Positions 8,544 to 17,138 of a DNA stretch of 64,000 nucleotides are shown here, in pieces (within the stretch, counting starts at the first letter, position 1; every line of letters starts with the position of its first letter). The stretch is taken from contig JAJDCO010000097.1 in NCBI GenBank assembly GCA_029260795.1, positions 1 to 64,000 of the forward strand. Reading direction: 5' to 3'. Source of the stretch: Planctomycetota bacterium. Lineage in GTDB: Bacteria; Planctomycetota; OFTM77. The notes beneath the pieces are model-generated. The model saw only the letters and a list, made by a program, of their open reading frames with translations. It did not search any database and was not told the DNA's origin. A program made the position numbers and the translations under genes.

Positions 8544-9611
8544 ATGATCCTACGGCTCGCGGTGCTGCTTGTCAGCCTCAGTAGTCTCCTTGCGGCACGA
8601 CACGACACCGACACGAGCTACTCGCGGCTTCGCTTCGAGGGCGATGCCGTGTCGCGTCTCGAGTGGACGCTGCGATTCGACGGGCACGATCTCGATCGTG
8701 TCTTTCAGCTCGATTCCAATCGCGATGGCTTCGTGCAGACGGAGGAGTTCGAGGCGTCGCTCGGGCGGATCCGCTCCGAGATCGAAGCCGGTACCTCTTG
8801 CCGAATCAATGGTCGGGAGATTCCGTTTCGCGCCGAGTCGAGCTCGTTGGTGGACGATCCCAGCGGAAGCGTGTTCCTCGATCTGCAGCAAACGATCGCG
8901 CTCGACTCCTCTCCCCGGAAGGTGTCGATCGAGCTGGCGCTCTTCGATCGATTTGGGGAGTGGCACCGCCATCTGTTGACCCTCGAGCTGGGGCCCGAGA
9001 TCCATCAGGACATGCTGACCTTCGATCGTTCTCGGTTCACGGTGACGCTCGACAGCACTCGACCACCACTCGAGCGAGCGGCTGAGCAGCTCGACGAAGG
9101 GTTCTTCGGGATTCTGCTCGGACCGGATCAATGGCTCTTGCTGGCGGCGATCCTGCTGATCGCCCGATCGCGCCGCGAGCTCTGGGTGCCGGCACTCGGC
9201 TGGGCGGGAGCCACAGTGGTCGCCATCGGCTTGGGAGCCCTCGAGATCGAATGGTTGGGAGAGCGCGTGCTGCGGTCGGGCATGGCTCTGAGCATCGTCT
9301 ACCTGGCGGTCGAGAACCTGTTCGCGCCGGCGCCCGCTCAGCGGCTTCCCGTAGCCGTCTTGTTCGGCCTCGTCCACGGACTGGCAGTGGGACGGGCCCT
9401 CTTTTCGAGCGGGCTTTCGGAGTTTGGACGCCCCTGGGCGGTCGCGGGCGGCTGGGTCGGGGCGACGACCGGCTTGCTGGTCCTGCTCGCCGTCGTCTGG
9501 TGCTTGGGACGTCGCTGGCGAGGGCTGCCCTGGAAACCGGCCACACTGATGTCGGTGGGGGTCGGGTTGTTGGGCAGCTGGCTGTTCGTGGACCGCTTCT
9601 TCGGGGCTTGA
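8544..9611 (+). CDS. HupE/UreJ-like membrane protein with EF-hand, degenerate
   Basis: A 355-residue exported and membrane protein. Residues 1-18 look like a signal peptide. An EF-hand loop occupies 57-68 (DSNRDGFVQTEE, with Asp57, Asn59, Asp61 and Glu68 in the calcium positions). A soluble domain follows to about residue 180, then five or six membrane segments. The helix layout and SIVYLAVENLF plus FGLVHG recall the HupE/UreJ_2 family of nickel/cobalt permeases. The family's first histidine motif, usually of the form GxxHIxxGxDH, reads GFFGILLGPDQ here (186-196), so the metal-conducting histidines are gone. It may have become a sensor or structural protein. The family assignment is tentative. 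Confidence 0.6.
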   Translation: MILRLAVLLVSLSSLLAARHDTDTSYSRLRFEGDAVSRLEWTLRFDGHDLDRVFQLDSNRDGFVQTEEFEASLGRIRSEIEAGTSCRINGREIPFRAESSSLVDDPSGSVFLDLQQTIALDSSPRKVSIELALFDRFGEWHRHLLTLELGPEIHQDMLTFDRSRFTVTLDSTRPPLERAAEQLDEGFFGILLGPDQWLLLAAILLIARSRRELWVPALGWAGATVVAIGLGALEIEWLGERVLRSGMALSIVYLAVENLFAPAPAQRLPVAVLFGLVHGLAVGRALFSSGLSEFGRPWAVAGGWVGATTGLLVLLAVVWCLGRRWRGLPWKPATLMSVGVGLLGSWLFVDRFFGA

Positions 9612-9696
9612 GAGCCAGGACGATCGATCCGTTGCATGGCCGGCTCAGATGTGAGCTTCGGGGCACCCGATCTCGCTTCGGATGCCCGCGTCCCAC

Positions 9697-11352
9697 TCAC
9701 ATGCGCTTGTAGCTCGGACCGCTGCCGCCTTCGCGGGGCGTCCAGCGCGGGCCGAGCACGTCGGTCGCTTTGCAATCGACGCAGTTCGGAGCGTTGACGA
9801 CGAGCTTGTCGCCGTCTCGCTCGTAGACGCCTGCCGGGCAGAGATGCGAGTAGAAGTCGGCGACCTCCCCGGGAACGTCCTCACCCACGATGAGGTGCGA
9901 GGGGATATCGTCGCGGGTCTGGTTGCCCGATCGATAGACCGCATCGAGCTTGCTGAAGGTCATCTTGTTGTCGGGCGCGAACGGCTCTTCGGGGACGACG
10001 TGCTTCGTCTCGGCGGCATCCTCCTCGACCTTCACTTGGCCACCCGGGAATGAGCCGCCGGTGAGCTGCATGAGGCCGGCCTTGAGACCGCCGCTGTAGA
10101 ATCCCGACTTGAACGTCAAGCGCATGTTGCGGGTCTTGTGCAGATCGTGCCGGATCACACTCTTGTGGATGCGTTCGTCGTAGGCGCGCAGTGTCTTCGA
10201 GGAGAAGTCCTGTGCCTTGAGAGCCTCGAAGATCGTCTCGGCGGCATGGATGCCCGAGTACATCGCGTAGTGGATGCCCTTGAGAGTGGGCACGTTCACG
10301 AAGCCCGCGGCGTCGCCGGCGAGCAAGACGCCCTCGCCATGCAGGCGATCGGGGATCGAGTAGAATCCACCTTCGGGAATCGTCTTGGCACCCCACTCGA
10401 GCAGCTCTCCGCCTTCGAGGATGTCCTTGAAGAGCGGATGTCCTTTGAGCTTCTGGGTCAGTTGATGCACGTCGAGGTTGTGCTCGCGATAGTCCAAGCC
10501 GACCACGATGCCGAGAGAGACGAGGGAGTCACTCATCGGGTAGCACCAGCTCCCACCGAAGGCATTGCGAGGCAGCGGCCATCCCAGGGTGTGAATGACG
10601 GAGTCGAGCGGACGCTTCGTCTCCCAAAGCTCCTTCACGCCGAGAGCGTAGATCTGCGGGTTCTTCGAGGTGATGCTCTGCCAACGCAGAAACGCCTGAG
10701 TCAACGGCCCGCGCGTGCCCTCCGAGAGCACCGTCACATTGGCCGTGATGTCCGTGGCCGGCATGAAGTCGGCCGTCTCGCCGCCGTCGCGCTTCAGGCC
10801 GGCGGGCGTCGTCCGCACGCCGACCACCTTCTGCTCTTCCACGAGGAGCGAGTCCGCGGGAAAGCCCGTAAAGAGGTTGATGCCGAGCCCCTCGGCCCGC
10901 TCGCCGAGCCAGCGCACGATCTCGCACAGCGAGGCCACGTAGTTGCCGCCATTGTGCATCGTGGGCGGTGTCGGTAGGCGAATCGACGATTTCTCGGTGA
11001 GAAAGTAGACTCGATCACCGGGAACTGGATTCGAGAAGGGGAAGTCGCTCGCTGCGACGTCCGGGAACAGCTCATGAAATGGCGCCGGGTTCACGACCGC
11101 ACCCGAGAGACAGTGATCGCCGAGGTTGGCCGACTTCTCGAGCACGCCGATCTCGACATCACCGACCTCGCCGCCCGCTTGCTTGTCTTTCTCGACCAGC
11201 TGGGCGAGTCGAATCGCACCCGCCAGGCCGGCTGGACCGCCACCGACGAACAGCACGTCGAAGGGCGTCGCCTCGTCATCCGGTTTCTCGGACACGATGA
11301 AGCGATCCTGAGGAAGCGGGGGCTGATGGGTGAGGGGCGAGAAGGTCTTCAT
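9697..11352 (-). CDS. Electron transfer flavoprotein-ubiquinone oxidoreductase (ETF-QO)
   Basis: Membrane-associated FAD and [4Fe-4S] protein that passes electrons from ETF, reduced by acyl-CoA dehydrogenases, to quinone. The 551-residue protein has the N-terminal GGGPAGLAGA FAD-binding loop at about 37-46, the GDHCLSGAV segment, the second FAD motif VLLAGDAAGF, and a C-terminal cluster domain. In that domain Cys505, Cys524 and Cys527 are present, but the position of the fourth family cysteine is Thr530 (NCVDCKATDV instead of the usual CxxCxxC). The tail GGSGPSYKRM is otherwise family-like. It fits the nearby beta-oxidation genes. No etfA or etfB is in the window. Confidence 0.9.
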   Translation of the reverse strand: MKTFSPLTHQPPLPQDRFIVSEKPDDEATPFDVLFVGGGPAGLAGAIRLAQLVEKDKQAGGEVGDVEIGVLEKSANLGDHCLSGAVVNPAPFHELFPDVAASDFPFSNPVPGDRVYFLTEKSSIRLPTPPTMHNGGNYVASLCEIVRWLGERAEGLGINLFTGFPADSLLVEEQKVVGVRTTPAGLKRDGGETADFMPATDITANVTVLSEGTRGPLTQAFLRWQSITSKNPQIYALGVKELWETKRPLDSVIHTLGWPLPRNAFGGSWCYPMSDSLVSLGIVVGLDYREHNLDVHQLTQKLKGHPLFKDILEGGELLEWGAKTIPEGGFYSIPDRLHGEGVLLAGDAAGFVNVPTLKGIHYAMYSGIHAAETIFEALKAQDFSSKTLRAYDERIHKSVIRHDLHKTRNMRLTFKSGFYSGGLKAGLMQLTGGSFPGGQVKVEEDAAETKHVVPEEPFAPDNKMTFSKLDAVYRSGNQTRDDIPSHLIVGEDVPGEVADFYSHLCPAGVYERDGDKLVVNAPNCVDCKATDVLGPRWTPREGGSGPSYKRM

Positions 11353-11467
11353 CGGAAAACGTCTCTCCGTGAGGGTCGGAACTCGGAGTGGCCGAGCCAG
11401 GCAGTGTGACTCGGAGGACCGGTGAAGTTAACTCCCCATGACCGTCGGCTCAACGGTTCGTCAGGGC

Positions 11468-12748
11468 TCAAGTCTCTTCGTCGACGTAGGCGATGTGCCG
11501 GACGGTGACGTTGTCCTCGAACGACGCACCGAGGGAGCCGATCAGGATTCCCAGGGCGGCCGCAAAGCCCGAGAAGACGAACCGGTGTCCCGGCTGAAGA
11601 TCGCCGTTCAGAGAAGGCGCCCATCTCTCGAGGAGCTCCTCACTGAACAGAGCGTGGCTCATCAACCACGTGAGGGCGAAGAGAAGGACGTAGGTACACA
11701 GCATGCCGACCAACACGACCAGCGTGATGGCGACCCGTGTCACGACCTGCTGCTCGCTCAATCGGCGCGGCGACCGACTGATGAGGAGGCGCTGCTGCAC
11801 GAGCACGAACACGGTCGTGAGGCCCAGCGCCACCGCCGACATGGTCAACACCAGGGCGGGTGAGCGGCTCAGACCGAGGTCCCAAGCCTCGCCGGTGATC
11901 CAGAGAACGAGAAGCGTCGAGATGCCCGCCGTGGTCAGGCGACTCAGGCGGATGGGGAACTGCCAGGGGCGCGCCTCCACGACGGCTCGACCAATCGCTC
12001 CCCGCCCGATCCAAGCGGCTCGGAGATAGAAGCGTGCCGGTCTCTCTCGATCATCGACACGTTCTTCGAGACGGAGATCGCCGACCTCGGAGAGCCGATC
12101 GCGGAGACGACTGCGCCGAGCCGGGGCGAGGTCCTTCAGGCGGTCCAGCTCGTCGAGCCCGTTGAAGTCGTAGAGGAAGTCCTCCGGGTCATCGCTGTGG
12201 CTGAGACCGTTCAGATGGCCAAAAACGTGAAGCGTGAGCGAGTGGAGTCGAGTCGTCATCCGCTCGATTCGCTCCTCGGCGCTGAGGTCTCGATGACGCG
12301 CGTAGGGGTCGATTCGGGCCGTCGAGAGGACCGCCGTCGCCACCGAGCGCGAGCTCACTCCATAGGCAAAGGGCTTGTAGAACGTCCTCAGGTCGGCCTC
12401 GGTCACGACGAGGGCAAAGTCCCAGTGCCGGAGGGCTTGCTCTCGGGCTCCGATGTCGAGCAAGTTGACCGACTCCACTCGGACCGTGGGAAGCTCTTGG
12501 CGCTCGAGGCATTGTCCGCGCCATTCGAACTCGGGAAACCACGCACGCAGGGTCACGAGGACTCGCTCGGTCGCTCGTCGAGCCGCTTCGAGATCGGCCT
12601 CCTCGAGCTGCCCGGACAGGACCCATCCCAGGTCGATCGGAGGTCGCATGAGAGTCTGGGGTCGAGTGAGGTTCAGTGCCTCGGTCTCCCAGTCGGGGCG
12701 GGCGCCTGAGGGACTCCGGTATTCGGGCTCGCGGTGAGTGCGCTGCAT
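11468..12748 (-). CDS. Metzincin-like membrane protein lacking the catalytic Glu
   Basis: A 426-residue protein. The N-terminal half resembles an archaemetzincin-type domain: DFALVVTEADL near 110-120, then AVLSTARI, then HVFGHLNGLSH at 174-184. The last reproduces the metzincin zinc spacing H-x3-H-x5-H (His174, His178, His184, with Gly181) but has Val where the general-base Glu of HExxH should be. The C-terminal half has four hydrophobic segments (about 275-400) and a short hydrophilic end. It could bind zinc but should not hydrolyse peptides by the usual mechanism. The ATG at 12748 directly follows an in-frame GTG; neither has a strong ribosome site. Function unknown. Confidence 0.65.
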   Translation of the reverse strand: MQRTHREPEYRSPSGARPDWETEALNLTRPQTLMRPPIDLGWVLSGQLEEADLEAARRATERVLVTLRAWFPEFEWRGQCLERQELPTVRVESVNLLDIGAREQALRHWDFALVVTEADLRTFYKPFAYGVSSRSVATAVLSTARIDPYARHRDLSAEERIERMTTRLHSLTLHVFGHLNGLSHSDDPEDFLYDFNGLDELDRLKDLAPARRSRLRDRLSEVGDLRLEERVDDRERPARFYLRAAWIGRGAIGRAVVEARPWQFPIRLSRLTTAGISTLLVLWITGEAWDLGLSRSPALVLTMSAVALGLTTVFVLVQQRLLISRSPRRLSEQQVVTRVAITLVVLVGMLCTYVLLFALTWLMSHALFSEELLERWAPSLNGDLQPGHRFVFSGFAAALGILIGSLGASFEDNVTVRHIAYVDEET

Positions 12749-12799
12749 CACCGACTCAAGGCGGAATCGTCAGACGCTCAAGTCAAGCGACGTGAGCCA

Positions 12800-12874
12800 T
12801 GGTTCCCCGGCCAGGACTCGAACCTGGAATGACGGAACCAAAATCCGTAGTGTTGCCAATTACACCACCGGGGA
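12800..12874 (-). tRNA. tRNA-Gln (anticodon UUG)
   Basis: A 75-base cloverleaf on the minus strand with encoded CCA. The acceptor stem TCCCCGG pairs with CCGGGGA, with discriminator A. The anticodon stem ACGGA/TCCGT encloses the loop TTTTGGT, placing TTG at 34-36 (read UUG, glutamine). The T arm reads CCAGG-TTCGAGT-CCTGG and is perfect. It sits between the metzincin-like gene and the GH2-like gene; the T-arm and acceptor pairs are all Watson-Crick. Confidence 0.95.
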
Positions 12875-13003
12875 GGGGCGGGGAAGCTACCACAGGATTC
12901 TCGAGAGTGTCAAGCCGACCCGACGCTTCTGCTCGGGAGGTTTCTCCGAGCGCGCCTCGGGTCACGGCCGCGGCTCCGAGGAGCCGGGCCGCGGGCCGGA
13001 GAA

Positions 13004-15814
13004 TCACTCGATCCACTGGCGAAAGCTCTGCTTTTGGATCAAGGCCTTGGGTCGAAACTCGTCGCTGGCGGCATAGTGGATCAGGCGATCCATCAGGCCC
13101 GCGGCAATGGGGCTCTTTCCCAGCTCGGGAAGCAAGTCGAGCGAGCAGGCGAGAAGTCGGCCGGGTCCGACCTTGATCTCGATCAAGCTTGCCCACAGCT
13201 CGGTGCCGGCATGGATTCCTCGTATCAGGTACTCGGGCCGCACCGTCAGCTTGTCGAGCACGTAGTAGCGCCCACCATCGACCAGATCATAGGCCCACAT
13301 GTCCAAGAACGGCTCGACCGGAAAGTAGCTCGAGAAGAATGGGTGGTTTCCTTTCACCCAGGCTCCGAGTGGTCCGCCGGGCTTGGGCTCGAACGTGGAG
13401 GGCACCGTCCGTAGCTTGCCTCCCGCGTCACCCAGCAGCAGGACTCGTCCATCGACGCTCCCGAGCATCTCGAAGAACAGGTCGTCGATCTCGGTGGTGA
13501 TGAGGACCTGTGGACGCTCGGTACCTACTGGTTTCACGAAGGGATAGAGCTCTTCGACCACGCTGGTGGCGTCGCCTGAACGCGCCACCGTTCTTTTCTG
13601 CTCGCGAAGTCGTTGCGCCGGGACGACCCAGATCGATTCTCGAAAGGCGATGTTATTCTCGGGTCCGGAGCCGAGGGCGAACAGCCCTCGAACTTCGATA
13701 CAAGAGGTCCATCCGACGGTGGGCACTCGAATCGATACTGGGTCGATCGCGAAAGGCGTGAACGGGTCGATGGCGATCGAGTCGCCCTTGACGTCCGTGA
13801 GCATGCTGTCTTCTTCGAGCAATGCGAGGCTGTATCCGTCGAAGGCCATCAGGTCTCGGCCGGTGTTCTGGAGCTGTGGACGCAGCTTCATCTCGTCGTA
13901 CTGAAGGTAGACGAAGCGATCGAGGCCGATCGAGCCGCGGTGGTTTCCCAGGACGGGCTGGAGAAGCCGAATCGTCGTCCCGGCTTTGGGCCACGCATAC
14001 CAGTTCGCGACTCCAACATGGGAAAGCGGCTGATCGAGCGGCAACGGGGCGTCGGTGAAGGTCTGAATCTCGAGGCCCGCGAGCCAGTCCTGTCGGGCGA
14101 TCTGATCGAGCTCGCGGAGCAGGCAAGTCGAGCGCACCCGATCCGAGGCGAGCGACAAGCGCTGAAACGAGCCGAATCCGGGGTCCTGCTTGCGGACGTT
14201 GTCCTTGACCTCCATCAACCAAGGGGGCAGCGCGGACGGGTCGCGTCGAAGGGCACCGCGTTGATGGAAGAAGTCGGGAAGCGTCCCGTAGCCGCCCACA
14301 TTGCGAACGATGACCGGACGGCCCGGCTTCTCGGCCGGAGCCTGAACGGCAGCCCCCACGTCTCCGAGCCTCATCGCGAGCGGCAGGTCGATGAATTCGA
14401 TAGGCACCTGCGGATCCTGAGCGGGGCCCCAGTCGGGTGCGCCGAAGAAGAAGCAATGATCGGTCTCTCTTCGTGCCTCGGCCAGCAGCGCTCGCGCTCG
14501 GTCGGCCGCTGCCCCTTCCTTCGGAAGCGACTGCGCCAAGGTCACGGCCATCACGCAGGGGTACTTCCGAGCCAGCTCGATCGTCTTCTTCAGATAGGTC
14601 TCGACCTGCGGGTTCTCGATCAGGGTCTCGCCGTCGGGAATCGGCAGCTCGAGCCAGACGAACATTCCCAGCGAGGAGGCCGCCTCCAAGTACTCTTTGG
14701 GCGGTATGAACCCGAGGCATCGGACCATGTTGAGGCCGATGCGTTCCATGGCTCCGAGCGCGCCGCGGTTCTCGTTGCCGTCGATGGAGGGGGGATAGCG
14801 AGACAGGAAGATGCCGAAGTCCGTCGCACCACGAATCGAGCACGGGTGGCCATCGAGAGTCACCCACTGGTCGTCGTGGGAGAGGCGCCGGGGGGCCGAA
14901 CGCCAGCTGACGTCGTCGATCACTTGATCGCCAACTCGCAGCTCCGCCTCGGCAACCTGAAAGATCGCCTCGGGCGAGCCGCCCCAGGGGGCGGGCTCTT
15001 TCATGGTCACCGTGGCGCGAACTGTCGTCTCGAGGCTCGACTCCGGAAACGCCACCGGGAGCTCGAGCGTGTCTCGCAGCTCGGAGAGCTCGCGGCGAAT
15101 CGAGACCTCGAGCGTCATGGCTGAGGCCTCGACGCTGTCAGCGATGCGGCGGACGCGGGTCGTGATCTCGACTTGATCGTCCGTGCCGGTCGGACGGAGG
15201 CTGATGATCTCGATCTCGACGCGAGGATCGCGCTCCTCGATGGTCAGGAGGCCGGACATCCCGCCCCACGGGTAGACTTCGAAGGCCGGGGCCTTGAATC
15301 CATTCTCTCGGACGCGATTGTCGATGGCGCACACTAGCCAGTTCTCTTCGCCCGGACGAGCGGCTTCGGTGATGTTCAGCTCGTATGGCAATCCGGGGAG
15401 ATCCGTCGACCCGACAGCCTGTCCGTTGAGCCAGAAGCGAGCCTGACACCAGATGCCCGGTCCATGAATAACCAGGCGGCGCCCCTTCATGAACTGAGGA
15501 AGCTTGATCTTCTTTCCGAGCCAGACCACCCCGCTCGTGTCCCAGGGAATCGGGGTTCCCTTGCCACCCCACCAGGTCGGCAACGGAGTTCTTTCGGTGA
15601 GCTTCTCGCTGGCTTCGGCCTTGTACCACTCCTCGGCGTCCCCGCGTCCCTCGCGATCGAGAGCGAAGTTCCAGACTCCCCGGACGACCACTCGCTGGCG
15701 GCTCGCGGGGGCGGAGAGGCTAGCAACGACGGGGGAGACGTGGGGCTCGGAGGCGGTCGGCGTGACGAGAGTCAGAACGCCGAGCAGAACAGAGAGTAGG
15801 CCTGGGCAGACCAT
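13004..15814 (-). CDS. Secreted glycoside hydrolase family 2-like protein, probably non-catalytic
   Basis: A 936-residue exported protein. Residues 1-23 form a signal peptide (VCPGLLSVLLGVLTLVTPTA). About 45-190 look like the GH2 sugar-binding jelly roll, including the RFWLNGQAVGS segment. A beta-sandwich follows, then a TIM-barrel region from about 335 with the GATDFGIF and GLNMVRC elements. The block that in GH2 enzymes ends in the acid/base pair Asn-Glu reads MAVTLAQS, so Gln428-Ser429 replace Asn-Glu. A C-terminal domain of about 200 residues resembles the trailing domains of large exported sugar-binding proteins. The start at 15814 has GGAGG upstream; the frame is open 21 codons further. 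Probably carbohydrate binding; the substrate is unknown. Confidence 0.7.
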   Translation of the reverse strand: MVCPGLLSVLLGVLTLVTPTASEPHVSPVVASLSAPASRQRVVVRGVWNFALDREGRGDAEEWYKAEASEKLTERTPLPTWWGGKGTPIPWDTSGVVWLGKKIKLPQFMKGRRLVIHGPGIWCQARFWLNGQAVGSTDLPGLPYELNITEAARPGEENWLVCAIDNRVRENGFKAPAFEVYPWGGMSGLLTIEERDPRVEIEIISLRPTGTDDQVEITTRVRRIADSVEASAMTLEVSIRRELSELRDTLELPVAFPESSLETTVRATVTMKEPAPWGGSPEAIFQVAEAELRVGDQVIDDVSWRSAPRRLSHDDQWVTLDGHPCSIRGATDFGIFLSRYPPSIDGNENRGALGAMERIGLNMVRCLGFIPPKEYLEAASSLGMFVWLELPIPDGETLIENPQVETYLKKTIELARKYPCVMAVTLAQSLPKEGAAADRARALLAEARRETDHCFFFGAPDWGPAQDPQVPIEFIDLPLAMRLGDVGAAVQAPAEKPGRPVIVRNVGGYGTLPDFFHQRGALRRDPSALPPWLMEVKDNVRKQDPGFGSFQRLSLASDRVRSTCLLRELDQIARQDWLAGLEIQTFTDAPLPLDQPLSHVGVANWYAWPKAGTTIRLLQPVLGNHRGSIGLDRFVYLQYDEMKLRPQLQNTGRDLMAFDGYSLALLEEDSMLTDVKGDSIAIDPFTPFAIDPVSIRVPTVGWTSCIEVRGLFALGSGPENNIAFRESIWVVPAQRLREQKRTVARSGDATSVVEELYPFVKPVGTERPQVLITTEIDDLFFEMLGSVDGRVLLLGDAGGKLRTVPSTFEPKPGGPLGAWVKGNHPFFSSYFPVEPFLDMWAYDLVDGGRYYVLDKLTVRPEYLIRGIHAGTELWASLIEIKVGPGRLLACSLDLLPELGKSPIAAGLMDRLIHYAASDEFRPKALIQKQSFRQWIE

Positions 15815-16217
15815 GGATCCTCCAACAGATCGGAAAGAGACGTCCGACGCTCGAGGCAAGAACCAGCGCTCCGCCATGCCTCCAAGAAGGCACGAGGCGC
15901 GAGGAGGTCTCGAGCTTCAGAGAGCGGGATGAGAGAGGTTTTGGGCGATTGGTCGTTCGGGCTGGACCATCCGGTCCCTTCAATCTACGAACGCGCCGTC
16001 GGTTGCACAAGATTCGGGGCGCTTCGACGGAATCGGATCGCCTTCGGCGCGAGATTCGATCAAAGGGTAGCCCGGCCCGCACCCGAAAAATGCACTAGGC
16101 GACGGAGAAGAAATCGGAAACGATACCCAGATTCGCCCCGTTGAACCAATCCTCCGGGGCAGCCCCCTCGGTGGCTGGGAATCTCGATTGGTCCGGGGCC
16201 GACCCGGGGAGGATCGG
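15815..16217. other. Divergent intergenic region with structured segment
   Basis: This stretch separates the GH2-like gene from the lipoprotein gene and presumably holds both promoters. I see no gene. Next to the lipoprotein start, CCAATC at 16146-16151 pairs with GATTGG at 16186-16191, and inside it CAGCC at 16160-16164 pairs with GGCTG at 16173-16177. This would be a two-level stem in the 5' leader of the plus-strand transcript. Confidence 0.35.
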
Positions 16218-16967
16218 ATGCAGCTCAGGAGCCGGATCGACCGGATGACATCCACTCGACACGACATTCGAGGCGGCTACCTCGTCGCCGGCCTGGTGTT
16301 GGTGGCCCTCGGCGGCTGCGGAATCTTGGGCGGCCCGACTCAACGCTCGAGCCAGCGCGTCGTTCGTCCCCTCGCCCAGCTCGAGACATTCGAAGGCGAA
16401 ATCGTCATCCTGGCTGAGCTGGAGCCCGATGCCGAGGGAATCGAGGGCTACGAGCAGGGACTGCGCGACGACGACGGCCGGATCTGGTCCTTCCTTCAGA
16501 ACGAGGGTGGCTTGGCTTTGCGAGGACGCGACGAGTACCGTGGTCGGCGCGTGCAAGTCCGGGCCTGGAGCTTTCCCCAGGCCAACTACCTCGACGTCTA
16601 CCAGTCTCGTGTCCTGAAGACCTCCGGCCTCTCCTCGAGTGAGCCACCTTGGGACAGCGACCACCTGGGTGATCTCGAGAGCCTGGCTGGCGTGATCGTC
16701 TGCATTGGATGTGTACTCAAGGAGCTTCCCTCAGGAGGAGCGCATGCCCAGTGCAACCTGTTCGCCGACCACGAGCATGGGCTGCGCCTCGACGACGGAA
16801 CGATCCTCTCCCTGATGGGTGACCCGGAGGGACGACACGGCAAGGGCTGGGATCTGAGGCACAACCCGCTGTATCTCAACAAGAGCACTTGCGTGACCGG
16901 GCGACGGATTCCGGGAACCAAGCTCTTCGTCGTCGAAGACGTCCGGTTGGTCCCAGGCTCGAACTGA
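16218..16967 (+). CDS. Putative lipoprotein of unknown function
   Basis: A 249-residue protein. A positively charged N-terminus is followed by a hydrophobic run ending in a lipobox (LGGC), so it is likely lipidated and exported. The mature part has two similar halves. Each contains an acidic DDG turn (LRDDDGRIWSFLQN and LRLDDGTILSLMGD) and a GRRV/GRRI strand later on, which suggests a duplicated OB-like or beta-barrel domain. CIGCVL adds a Cys-x2-Cys. The start is chosen because GGGGAGG lies five bases upstream of the ATG; a TTG ten codons upstream and an ATG nine codons downstream are alternatives. I do not recognise the family. Confidence 0.6.
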   Translation: MQLRSRIDRMTSTRHDIRGGYLVAGLVLVALGGCGILGGPTQRSSQRVVRPLAQLETFEGEIVILAELEPDAEGIEGYEQGLRDDDGRIWSFLQNEGGLALRGRDEYRGRRVQVRAWSFPQANYLDVYQSRVLKTSGLSSSEPPWDSDHLGDLESLAGVIVCIGCVLKELPSGGAHAQCNLFADHEHGLRLDDGTILSLMGDPEGRHGKGWDLRHNPLYLNKSTCVTGRRIPGTKLFVVEDVRLVPGSN

Positions 16968-17138
16968 GCGCACGACTCGGCTAGTGTCTTCCTCGGAGGC
17001 TTTCCCTTCGATCGAGTTCTCGGCCCTCTTGGCCCGCGAGTCGGCTCGACGAAGTACCGACGGCTTTTTGGGGCCTCCCCGAGGCGCGGTCGCAGCGATA
17101 CGACGCGACTCGATCCCTCATCGCGATCAGGAGGCAGG

